Shown: piece after piece, positions 1 through 5,165 of the stretch
Numbering within the stretch: the first letter of the stretch is position 1
How the letters are laid out: each line of letters opens with the position of its first letter
Source of the DNA: an uncultured Collinsella sp.
GTDB lineage: Bacteria > Actinomycetota > Coriobacteriia > Coriobacteriales > Coriobacteriaceae
DNA length: 5,236 nt
Reading direction: 5' to 3'
Assembly (NCBI GenBank): GCA_947003675.1
Contig: CAMQPJ010000111.1
Location: forward strand, 1-5,236
The notes under the pieces: generated by a model
Database searches by the model: none
What the model was told of the DNA's origin: nothing
The model's input: only the letters and a program-made list of their open reading frames with translations
Translations under genes and position numbers: made by a program

Positions 1-577
1 CGGCCGTCTTGACGCCGCCGCCCACCACGATGGGCACGGGGCTTGCCGCGTGGAGTGCGGCTAGGTCCTCAAAGCTCTTGGTGATGATGGAGCCGTCGGC
101 TGCGCGTCCGCAATCGCGTTTGGTCTCGGTCTCGTGGAGCGGGCCGATGCCCAGGTAGTCGACCAGGCTCATATCGGCGGTCTTGACGTACTCGAGCATC
201 TCCTCGCAACGGGCCGAAAGGCCCACAATGGCATCGGGGCCCAAAAGTTTGCGGCAGACCTCGACGGGAATATCGCTCTGGCCCACGTGCACGCCGTCGA
301 CGGCAATACCCTGCTCGCGCGCGGCGAGTACGCAGTCCAGGCGGTCATCGATCAGCAAGGCGACCTGACCGGTCTTGCCGGCCTGTGCGATAGCCTGAGC
401 GGCGTCGCCGGTCAGCGCGATGATCTCGCGGGCGCTTGCCACCTTGGAGCGCACCTGAATGCAGGTAAAGCCGGCGTCGAGTGCCTGGGCCACCACATCG
501 CCCACGGGGCGCCCGAGGGTGTTTTCGGGGCCGAGTACCAGATAGGCCGAGATATCAAGGTTGTCGCGGATGCTCAT
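1..577 (-). CDS. thiE: Thiamin-phosphate synthase ThiE, 3' end cut by window start
   Basis: ThiE is a cytosolic TIM-barrel enzyme that joins HMP pyrophosphate to hydroxyethylthiazole phosphate, giving thiamin monophosphate and pyrophosphate. I translated 192 codons from the ATG at 577 down to position 2 with no stop; full-length ThiE is usually about 210-220 residues, so only the last few dozen are missing. Family landmarks appear in order: QVR at 41-43, the DDR loop at 77-79 (usually NDR), GVHVGQSD at 95-102, GLSA at 119-122, GIGPLHETETK at 143-153 (the GPxxxTxTK phosphate loop), and VGGGV at 185-189 just before the cut. The start is supported by AGGAGGA (584-590) six bases upstream. The ATG overlaps the stop of the preceding gene in an ATGA, suggesting translational coupling. 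It is the third gene downstream of the TPP riboswitch and should be TPP-repressed. The family call is firm; the C-terminus cannot be judged. Confidence 0.95.
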   Translation of the reverse strand, partial: MSIRDNLDISAYLVLGPENTLGRPVGDVVAQALDAGFTCIQVRSKVASAREIIALTGDAAQAIAQAGKTGQVALLIDDRLDCVLAAREQGIAVDGVHVGQSDIPVEVCRKLLGPDAIVGLSARCEEMLEYVKTADMSLVDYLGIGPLHETETKRDCGRAADGSIITKSFEDLAALHAASPVPIVVGGGVKTA

Positions 578-915
578 CGTGCTTCCTCCTGCTTTTTGAT
601 CTGCGCTTCCATGCGCTCGAGCTTGCCGGTCATGGTGTCGGTAAATCCGGGTCGAATATCGGCTTTGAGCACGACTTCGGTTCGGATGCCCTTGCTCGCC
701 AACACAAAGGTTGCGTCGCGCACGACCTGCATGACCTCGTCCCAGTCGCCCTCGATCTCGGTGAACATCGAGGTGGTGCGGTTGGGAAGGCCGCTCTCGC
801 GAATAACACGCACGACCTCGGCGACCTCGGCGGACAGCTCATCGCCGGTGCCACACGGGGCGATGGCCACAGCGACGAGTGTGTTCATGCCGGTATTGGT
901 TGCGGGATCGGACAT
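574..915 (-). CDS. Small thiamin/HMP-binding protein, MTH1187/YkoF family
   Basis: This 113-residue cytosolic protein belongs to the MTH1187/YkoF-type thiamine-binding family (formerly DUF77, about 100 residues). These proteins form ferredoxin-like folds; some members bind thiamin or its pyrimidine moiety, and none is known to me as an enzyme. Family features visible here are the first strand leading into APCGTGDELS (19-28), an amphipathic helix (29-41), SGLPNRTTSMFTEIEGDWDE (41-60), the helix VMQVVRDA (61-68), and the final strand VVLKADIRPG (81-90) followed by a charged tail. The ATG at 915 is preferred because GAGGAGG (924-930) lies eight bases upstream; the internal ATG at 888 has no comparable site. 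It sits 3 bases after thiM and overlaps thiE by 4 bases, so it is very likely co-made with both and under the same TPP riboswitch. A role in holding HMP or thiamin for the salvage enzymes is inferred from position only. Confidence 0.88.
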   Translation of the reverse strand: MSDPATNTGMNTLVAVAIAPCGTGDELSAEVAEVVRVIRESGLPNRTTSMFTEIEGDWDEVMQVVRDATFVLASKGIRTEVVLKADIRPGFTDTMTGKLERMEAQIKKQEEAR

Positions 916-918
916 GGC

Positions 919-1758
919 CTATGCCTCCTCGAGCTCGAGTTGGTTATCGGCAATGTCCTGGGCGGTTGCGCGGTAGAGCTCGTCGATAAAGGCGACCTTA
1001 AAGCTTGCCGGGGCGTCGGCGACAGCGGCGGCACGCGTGCCGGCCACGTTGTAGACGGCGGTGCCGCAGACGGCTGCCGTAAACGGGTCGGCGGCGCAGG
1101 CGTACACGGCCAGCACGCCGCCCTGCGAGCAGCCGCAGCCGGTGATCTTGGACATGAGCGGGCTGCCGCCGTGGGACTTGGCCACGGTCGTGCCGTCGGT
1201 GATCAGGTCGACTTCGCCCGAGACGACCACGGCGCCGCCGGTGTAGCGGGCGAGCGCCACGGCAGCATCGCGGGCGGCGTCGACCGTATCGGTGGTGTCG
1301 ACGCCGCGTACACGGCTCAGGTCGGCGGCCTCGCCCTCAAGACCCCACAGGCCGGCGAGTGCGATGATCTCGGAGGCGTTGCCGCGTACGATGGCGGGCT
1401 TGTACTGCTTGAGCTCGTTTACCAGCTGGGTGCGCAGGCTACCGATGCCCAGACCCACCGGATCGAGTACCCAGGGCTTGCCGGCGTCATGTGCCGCCTT
1501 GGCCGCGCGGGGAATCGTCTGCTCGTAGATGGGGAAGAGCGTGCCCATATTGAGATAGATGGCGCCGCCGCCGGCAACGAGCGCCTCGCCCTCGTCGGGC
1601 AGATAGACCATGGCGGCCGAACCGCCCACGGCGAGCTGCGCATTGGCGACAAAGTCGATCGTCACCGTGTTGGTGATGGAGCCGGCCATCGGATTGGTAG
1701 CGCGAATCTCCTCCACGGCCTTGACCATATGTTGCTTAAGCTGTTCCGAATCAATCAC
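919..1758 (-). CDS. thiM: Hydroxyethylthiazole kinase ThiM
   Basis: ThiM is a ribokinase-like cytosolic kinase that phosphorylates 4-methyl-5-(2-hydroxyethyl)thiazole using ATP, the salvage step feeding ThiE. From the GTG at 1758 it is 279 residues, close to the usual 265-275. Landmarks: the thiazole-binding segment ITNTVTIDFVAN (28-39) with M50, NMGTL (70-74), VLDPVG (97-102), RGNASE (125-130), SGEVD (180-184) with TDG (187-189), and TGCGC (206-210), where C210 aligns with the catalytic cysteine of the usual TGTGC motif. The GTG is chosen because AAGGAGG (1767-1773) lies eight bases upstream. The open frame extends back to an ATG at 1872, but that stretch is the riboswitch and terminator. 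An in-frame ATG at codon 11 lacks a good ribosome site. The gene is first in the operon after the riboswitch and is followed 3 bases later by the thiamin-binding protein gene. Confidence 0.95.
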   Translation of the reverse strand: MIDSEQLKQHMVKAVEEIRATNPMAGSITNTVTIDFVANAQLAVGGSAAMVYLPDEGEALVAGGGAIYLNMGTLFPIYEQTIPRAAKAAHDAGKPWVLDPVGLGIGSLRTQLVNELKQYKPAIVRGNASEIIALAGLWGLEGEAADLSRVRGVDTTDTVDAARDAAVALARYTGGAVVVSGEVDLITDGTTVAKSHGGSPLMSKITGCGCSQGGVLAVYACAADPFTAAVCGTAVYNVAGTRAAAVADAPASFKVAFIDELYRATAQDIADNQLELEEA

Positions 1759-1766
1759 TGCACATG

Positions 1767-1773
1767 CCTCCTT
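1767..1773 (-). promoter_or_regulatory. Ribosome binding site fixing the thiM GTG start
   Basis: On the minus strand the sequence AAGGAGG lies eight bases before the GTG at 1758. It is a full match to the anti-Shine-Dalgarno core and decides the start in favour of GTG over the upstream ATG at 1872 (inside the riboswitch). An out-of-frame ATG at 1765 is only one base from the site and would give a four-codon peptide, so it is probably not used. Confidence 0.8.
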
Positions 1774-1777
1774 GGCA

Positions 1778-1810
1778 TAGAAAAGGGGCGCTGTGCATAG
1801 ACAGCGCCCC
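1778..1810 (-). terminator. Intrinsic terminator in the thiM leader (riboswitch expression platform)
   Basis: Read on the minus strand, a perfect 10-bp stem GGGGCGCTGT / ACAGCGCCCC (1801-1810 with 1785-1794) closes a six-base loop. It is followed directly by TTTTCTA (1778-1784). The hairpin lies between the TPP aptamer and the thiM ribosome site, so it is best read as the off-switch: TPP bound, terminator forms, operon silent. On the plus strand the same stem has no following T-run, so it should work only toward thiM. Confidence 0.88.
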
Positions 1811-1822
1811 TGTAAAGGCGGC

Positions 1823-1914
1823 ATGCTCCCTACGCCAGCATTAACTGACAGGTTCAAAGGATTGGGCCCCATGCCCTCTCAGCCTTGTGGTTTGCACCGC
1901 CGGCACTCCCGCAT
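1823..1914 (-). promoter_or_regulatory. TPP riboswitch (THI element) aptamer
   Basis: The minus strand carries the conserved THI-box blocks in the right order and spacing: CTGAGA (1877-1882), CTTTGAACCTG (1849-1859) and GGCGTAGGGA (1827-1836). The aptamer closes with a short P1 helix, ATGC (1911-1914) with GCAT (1823-1826), and a P5-like TCAG...CTGG pairing lies inside the 3' half. A P3-like stem is suggested by GCC...GGC around a GTG/CAC pair. It sits directly upstream of a transcription terminator and then thiM, the expected layout for repression by thiamin pyrophosphate. The motif is near-diagnostic; exact helix boundaries are by eye. Confidence 0.95.
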
Positions 1915-1931
1915 CGAATCTGTTGTTCCCT

Positions 1932-1937
1932 ATACTA
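1932..1937 (-). promoter_or_regulatory. Candidate -10 element for the thiamin operon
   Basis: On the minus strand TAGTAT (4 of 6 matches to TATAAT) would start transcription near 1921-1926, just before the aptamer begins at 1914. There is no convincing -35 hexamer at normal spacing, so this is a position-based call. The hexamer lies in the outer part of the left arm of the inverted repeat at 1929-1988 and mirrors the TACAAT of the rightward promoter. Confidence 0.4.
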
Positions 1938-1979
1938 ACGCACCTGCCAAAAAGGGACAGGTTTATTTTGGCAGGTCGT

Positions 1980-1985
1980 TACAAT
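1980..1985 (+). promoter_or_regulatory. Candidate -10 element for the cof-lysR operon
   Basis: TACAAT matches TATAAT at 5 of 6 positions and would give a start near 1992 and a short leader of about 20 bases before the ATG at 2014. No good -35 lies 16-18 bases upstream; that region is the centre of the inverted repeat. The mirrored minus-strand hexamer suggests a shared, possibly regulator-dependent, divergent promoter. Confidence 0.45.
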
Positions 1986-2013
1986 AGGTAGGACCGATAC
2001 GAATGGGGGCCTT

Positions 2014-2922
2014 ATGATTAAACTTGTGCTGACCGATATGGACGATACGCTGATTCCAGCCGGGCATGACGGCGCCAGCGACTACGCCATCGAGGGCATT
2101 CATGCCATGCAGGCGGCGGGTCTGCACTTTGGCCCGGTTTCGGGTCGCCAGCCGTCCGCGATGGGCTGGATGTTCAAAAATCGTTCCGAGTGCTTCTCGA
2201 CCGGTGCGTTCTGTAACGGCCAGGTGATGTTTGTCGACGGCGAGGTTGTTGCCTCCCGTGCGAGCGACAACGGTGCCCTCATGCGCCTTGCCGACTATCT
2301 TGAGCAAGAGACCGACGATACCTATCTGAAGGTCTATAGCCTGGGCGATGACTTTTGGGGCAACGATGCCTATTGCGTGACGAGTGATCCCGAGCGCGTT
2401 CGTCGCGCCATGGAGTCGGGCGGCAACGCATGGCTCAAAGGCGAAGAGGCCCCGTGCCGTCCTGTTGTCGATGACGCGCCGGTGTTCAAGGCGAATATCT
2501 GGAGCGCCCGCTCGCGCGAAGAGCTTGCCGAGCTGCGTGAGCGCGTTGCCGCCGAGGTGCCGGAACTCTCGCTTGTGTTTCCCAACAACCGAGTGCGCCT
2601 GTTCGACATCCTTCCGGCTGGTTGGGACAAGGGCTGCGCTGCGCTGGAGCTGGCGCGCGCTTTGGACCTGACGCCCGACGAGGTGGCCGTATTCGGTGAT
2701 TCCGATAACGACCTGCCCATGATCGATGCCGTTCCCAACTCCGTTGCAGTCGCCAATGCCAACGAGGCCGTCACGGCTGCCGCGCGCTGGCATATCGGCG
2801 TTGCGGCAGACGATGCGGTCGCCGGGGTTCTGCATCAGATTGCCGCCTGCGCCGCGACGGGGGAGATGCCGCCGTTTATGCGCCAGATGGATGCGACGGG
2901 TTTCGACGTCACGAACGTCTAG
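2014..2922 (+). CDS. Cof-type HAD-superfamily phosphatase
   Basis: This is a 302-residue cytosolic haloacid-dehalogenase phosphatase with a Cof-type (C2) cap, about 270-300 residues in the family. All four HAD motifs are present: motif I DMDDT (8-12, nucleophile D8, acid/base D10), motif II VSGR (42-45, S43), motif III GWDKG (203-207, K206) and motif IV GDSDND (228-233, Mg2+ ligands). The cap occupies roughly residues 80-190 and would set the substrate, typically a phosphorylated sugar, cofactor precursor or nucleotide. The ATG at 2014 gives the standard N-terminus (MIKLVLTD); a G-run at 2005-2009 is a weak, close ribosome site. It is the first gene right of the divergent repeat, and the LysR gene follows after 10 bases, so the two are likely one transcript. 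Substrate cannot be read from sequence. Because E. coli Cof acts on HMP-PP, a thiamin precursor, the nearby thiamin operon makes that worth testing. Family call firm, substrate unknown. Confidence 0.92.
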   Translation: MIKLVLTDMDDTLIPAGHDGASDYAIEGIHAMQAAGLHFGPVSGRQPSAMGWMFKNRSECFSTGAFCNGQVMFVDGEVVASRASDNGALMRLADYLEQETDDTYLKVYSLGDDFWGNDAYCVTSDPERVRRAMESGGNAWLKGEEAPCRPVVDDAPVFKANIWSARSREELAELRERVAAEVPELSLVFPNNRVRLFDILPAGWDKGCAALELARALDLTPDEVAVFGDSDNDLPMIDAVPNSVAVANANEAVTAAARWHIGVAADDAVAGVLHQIAACAATGEMPPFMRQMDATGFDVTNV

Positions 2923-2932
2923 GGAGAAAGCC

Positions 2933-3829
2933 ATGAAGCTTCAGCAGCTCAGGTATGTCGTCAAAGTTGCCGAATGCGGCAGCATCACCGAGGCCTCGCG
3001 CCGGCTCTTTGTGTCGCAGCCTTCGATTACCGCATCGATCCGCGATCTCGAAAACGAGATGGGTGTGCGCATCTTTGAGCGCACTAACAAGGGTGTCGTT
3101 GTATCCGAGGAAGGCGAGACCTTCTTGGGCTACGCGCGACAGGTGCTTGACCAGGCCGATCTGCTCGAAGGTAAGTACAAGGGCGCATCCGAGCAGGTGC
3201 CGCACTTTAGTGTGAGCTGTCAGCATTATTCCTTTGCCGTCAACGCGTTTGTCGATGTGATCCGTGAGTTCGATGCCGCGCGCTACGACTTTACCCTGCG
3301 CGAGGAGCAGACTCACGAGATTATCGAGGACGTCGCGCATATGAAAAGCGAACTCGGCATCCTGTACCTGTCCGAGCACAATCGCGAGGTCATCGAGCGC
3401 ATGCTGGCGGCCAACGAGCTCGTGTTCGAAGGACTCTTCTGCGCCACACCGCACGTTTTTGTGTGTGCAGACCATCCGCTGGCGGGCCGCTCCAGCGTGA
3501 CGCTCGAGGACCTGGAGGACTATCCCTTCCTGTCCTACGAGCAGGGCAGCTACAACTCGTTTTACTATTCCGAGGAACTGACCTCGACGTTTGAGCGCCG
3601 CAAGAATATCCGCGTGCGCGACCGTGCGACGTTGTTCAACCTGGCCATGGGCCTCAACGGCTACACGGTGTGCTCGGGCGTGATTAGCCACGAACTCAAC
3701 GGCCCCGGCATTATCTCGATTCCGCTCGACGTGGACGAGTACATGGAGATTGGCATCATCACGCGCAAGAACACGACGCTCACGCGCTACGGTCGGGCCT
3801 ATATCGACGCGATTCGTCAGCATATCTAG
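2933..3829 (+). CDS. LysR-type transcriptional regulator, MetR/MtaR-like
   Basis: A 298-residue DNA-binding regulator of usual LysR length. Residues 1-60 form the winged helix-turn-helix, with the recognition region SITEASRRLFVSQPSITASI (17-36) and the wing IFERTNKGVVVSEEG (47-61). A linker helix (62-85) joins to the periplasmic-binding-protein-like effector domain (about 92-298). Segments SVSCQHYSFAVNAFV (93-107), LSYEQGSYNSFYYSEE (200-215), DRATLFNLAMGLNGYTV (230-246) and SIPLDVDEYMEIG (262-274) resemble, from memory, streptococcal MetR/MtaR-type methionine regulators rather than LysR proteins in general. The ATG at 2933 is preceded by AGGGAG (2921-2926), which overlaps the cof stop codon. 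The methionine-synthase-like gene lies 155 bases downstream with a TATAG-N7-CTATA site before it, which fits a methionine-responsive regulator. The LysR class is certain, the methionine role inferred. Effector unknown; O-acetylhomoserine or homocysteine would be candidates. Confidence 0.93.
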   Translation: MKLQQLRYVVKVAECGSITEASRRLFVSQPSITASIRDLENEMGVRIFERTNKGVVVSEEGETFLGYARQVLDQADLLEGKYKGASEQVPHFSVSCQHYSFAVNAFVDVIREFDAARYDFTLREEQTHEIIEDVAHMKSELGILYLSEHNREVIERMLAANELVFEGLFCATPHVFVCADHPLAGRSSVTLEDLEDYPFLSYEQGSYNSFYYSEELTSTFERRKNIRVRDRATLFNLAMGLNGYTVCSGVISHELNGPGIISIPLDVDEYMEIGIITRKNTTLTRYGRAYIDAIRQHI

Positions 3830-3875
3830 GCTGCTGTGCTCCGCACGGTTCAAGTCTCTTTATGACAGTCCAGAC

Positions 3876-3898
3876 TGATATAGGAAGCATCTATATCA
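3876..3898. promoter_or_regulatory. Candidate LysR/MetR operator (MET-box-like dyad)
   Basis: A perfect 8-bp inverted repeat TGATATAG-N7-CTATATCA is centred at 3887. It contains the T-N11-A signature of LysR-type sites (T3881, A3893). Its core TATAG-N7-CTATA (3879-3895) has the same half-sites and spacing as the TATAGTTTNAAACTATA box I recall for streptococcal MetR. It lies between the LysR gene and the methionine-synthase-like gene, as expected of an operator used by that regulator. Confidence 0.65.
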
Positions 3899-3904
3899 AA
3901 CTGT

Positions 3905-3946
3905 TATAAACGTATATTTTACGATGGTCATATGAGCGCTCATACT
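3905..3946 (+). promoter_or_regulatory. Promoter region of the methionine-synthase-like gene, two candidate positions
   Basis: The region is markedly AT-rich against its surroundings. Model A: TTTACG (3918-3923) and CATACT (3941-3946) as weak -35 and -10, exactly 17 bases apart, giving a start near 3953; this puts the operator dyad at about -66, the usual LysR recognition position. Model B: TATAAA (3905-3910) or TATATT (3913-3918) as a stronger -10 without a -35, placing the dyad at about -30 to -38. I favour A on geometry but the hexamers are weak. Confidence 0.35.
3931..3944. repeat. 14-bp perfect palindrome upstream of the methionine-synthase-like gene
   Basis: TATGAGCGCTCATA is a perfect palindrome with no spacer. 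It overlaps an 8-bp palindrome TCATATGA (3928-3935), so TCATA occurs twice, 12 bases apart. It lies between the LysR-type dyad and the start codon and overlaps the -10 of one promoter model, so it could bind a second dimeric regulator. No specific regulator is recognised. Confidence 0.55.
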
Positions 3947-3972
3947 CTGTCCCAGTAAAGCAACCAATGCAA

Positions 3973-3978
3973 AGGGAG
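3973..3978 (+). promoter_or_regulatory. Ribosome binding site fixing the start at 3985
   Basis: AGGGAG ends six bases before the ATG at 3985. The other in-frame ATG at 3967 lies upstream of this site and has no ribosome site of its own, so the 377-residue form is preferred over one six residues longer. Confidence 0.75.
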
Positions 3979-3984
3979 ATATCT

Positions 3985-5118
3985 ATGAGCACTTCGATTC
4001 AACCGAACGCGCCGTTTCGCGCCGATATTGTCGGCAGCTTTCTTCGTCCGCAGGCTGTAAAGGACGCCCGTGCCGCCTATGTCGCGGGTAAACTCGACGC
4101 TTCCGGCCTTAAGGCCGTCGAGGACGATGCCATTCGCGATTTGGTGGCAAAGCAGAAGGCCGCCGGCCTGCAGGTCATCACCGATGGTGAGTTTCGCCGC
4201 AGCTACTGGCACCTCGATTTTATGTGGGGCCTTAACGGCATTGAACGCCGTGCCTCGCGTACGGGTTATATGTTCCACGACGAGGAGACCACAGCCGACA
4301 CCGCCGTGGTAACCGGCCCCATTAGCGGCGAGAACCATCCGTTCGTCGAGCACTTTAAATTTGTCAAGGCGCTCGAGGGGGAGGGCCAGGTCGCGCGGCA
4401 AACCATTCCGGCGCCGATCCAGACGTTCTCCGAAGTCACGCTCGACCGCTGCGACGGCCAGCAGGAGAGCCTGCGCGCTGTCTATAAGACCGATGAGGAA
4501 CTTGCCGATGCCATCGCAGCCGCTTATCGCACGGTGATCGCCGACCTGTACGCAGCAGGCTGCCGCAACATCCAGTTTGATGACTGCACCTGGGGCATCT
4601 ACTGCGACACCGATTTTGTCGCCAAAACCGGCATGAGCCCGGTCGACCTGCAAAAGGTAAGCGAACTGGGCGTGGCGCTCAACAATGCCGCCATCGCGGA
4701 CAAGCCCGACGATCTGGTCATCAACACGCATGTGTGCCGCGGCAACTACCACTCCACCTATGCCTTCGAGGGCGGCTATGACCCCATCGCGCCGTACCTG
4801 TTCGCAAACGAGGATGTCGATGCATTTTACCTGGAGTTCGATACGCCGCGCGCCGGCGGTTTTGAGCCGCTCAAGTACGTTGCCCCGGGCAAGAAGGTCG
4901 TGCTGGGCTTGGTAACCACCAAGGCGGCAGAGCTCGAGAACGAGGATGTTATCGTCGAGCGCATCCGTGAAGCCGCAAAGTACGTGCCGCTCGAGAACCT
5001 GTATCTGTCGCCTCAGTGCGGCTTTGCCAGCTGCGAGATTGGCAACAAGCTGACCGAGGATGAGCAATGGGCAAAGATCGCGCTGGTCAAGCGCATTGCC
5101 GAGCGCGTTTGGAAATAG
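3985..5118 (+). CDS. Methionine-synthase-like protein, YxjG/YxjH type (MetE catalytic domain only)
   Basis: A 377-residue cytosolic TIM-barrel protein of the cobalamin-independent methionine synthase family, matching the length of B. subtilis YxjG/YxjH and about half of full MetE (about 750). It corresponds to the C-terminal catalytic barrel; the N-terminal MetE domain is absent. The four zinc ligands are present: H249 and C251 in NTHVCRGN (247-254), E284 in FYLEFD (281-286) and C345 in SPQCGFAS (342-349). Other landmarks are VGSFLRP (16-22), TDGEFRR (66-72), IQFDD (196-200) and VLGLVTTK (306-313). The expected reaction is transfer of a methyl group to homocysteine's thiolate to form methionine; the methyl donor is not readable, because stand-alone barrels need not use the methyltetrahydrofolate polyglutamate of full MetE. 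It stands alone after an AT-rich control region with a MET-box-like operator, so methionine-responsive control by the upstream LysR protein is likely. No terminator is obvious after it. Confidence 0.92.
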   Translation: MSTSIQPNAPFRADIVGSFLRPQAVKDARAAYVAGKLDASGLKAVEDDAIRDLVAKQKAAGLQVITDGEFRRSYWHLDFMWGLNGIERRASRTGYMFHDEETTADTAVVTGPISGENHPFVEHFKFVKALEGEGQVARQTIPAPIQTFSEVTLDRCDGQQESLRAVYKTDEELADAIAAAYRTVIADLYAAGCRNIQFDDCTWGIYCDTDFVAKTGMSPVDLQKVSELGVALNNAAIADKPDDLVINTHVCRGNYHSTYAFEGGYDPIAPYLFANEDVDAFYLEFDTPRAGGFEPLKYVAPGKKVVLGLVTTKAAELENEDVIVERIREAAKYVPLENLYLSPQCGFASCEIGNKLTEDEQWAKIALVKRIAERVWK

Positions 5119-5165
5119 CGCTAGTGTTTGCAGGTGGCGGCGCGTGCGAGGCATAGTGTATCGCG

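Larger units (their letters stand above)
1929..1988. repeat. 60-bp near-perfect inverted repeat between divergent operons
   Basis: The inner arms are a perfect 11-bp inverted repeat, ACCTGCCAAAA (1942-1952) and TTTTGGCAGGT (1966-1976), around a 13-base centre AGGGACAGGTTTA. Symmetry continues outward: left CCTAT-AC-TAACG-C (1929-1941) matches the reverse complement of CGTTA-CA-ATAGG (1977-1988) except for two substitutions and one extra base. Arms are thus 24 and 23 bases with 21 shared positions. Each arm ends with an outward-facing -10-like hexamer. It may be a divergent promoter/operator or a short dispersed palindromic (REP/MITE-like) repeat; one copy cannot distinguish these. Confidence 0.85.

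Noticed and set aside
134..976. Plus-strand 280-codon open frame
   Set aside because: Antisense to thiE and the thiamin-binding gene. The second half is serine-rich shadow translation without any family motif.
1751..1765. Four-codon leader peptide (ATG at 1765) overlapping the thiM start
   Set aside because: Its ATG is only one base from the ribosome site, too close for efficient initiation, and no regulatory codon run is present.
481..1800. Long plus-strand open frame of 439 codons across the thiamin operon
   Set aside because: It is antisense to thiM, the thiamin-binding gene and part of thiE, all of which have clear family motifs and ribosome sites. The open frame is a by-product of G/C-biased third positions; its translation is low-complexity G/A/H/D-rich with no recognisable domain.
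1759..1872. Upstream extension of ThiM to an ATG at 1872
   Set aside because: This stretch is the TPP aptamer and terminator hairpin; AAGGAGG points to the GTG at 1758.
1963..2934. Minus-strand 323-codon open frame opposite the Cof phosphatase
   Set aside because: The plus-strand frame has all four HAD motifs. The minus-strand product has none recognisable, and it would run into the divergent promoter region.
3834..3848. Small hairpin GTGC-TCC-GCAC after the lysR stop as a terminator
   Set aside because: The stem is about six pairs including a wobble and is not followed by a T-run, so it does not qualify as an intrinsic terminator.
2909..3853. Minus-strand 314-codon open frame opposite the LysR gene
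   Set aside because: Antisense shadow of a complete LysR-type protein; no motifs recognised.
3830..3984. SAM riboswitch or T-box in the methionine-synthase leader
   Set aside because: No S-box core blocks, T-box sequence or downstream terminator hairpin could be found; the region looks like protein-operator DNA.
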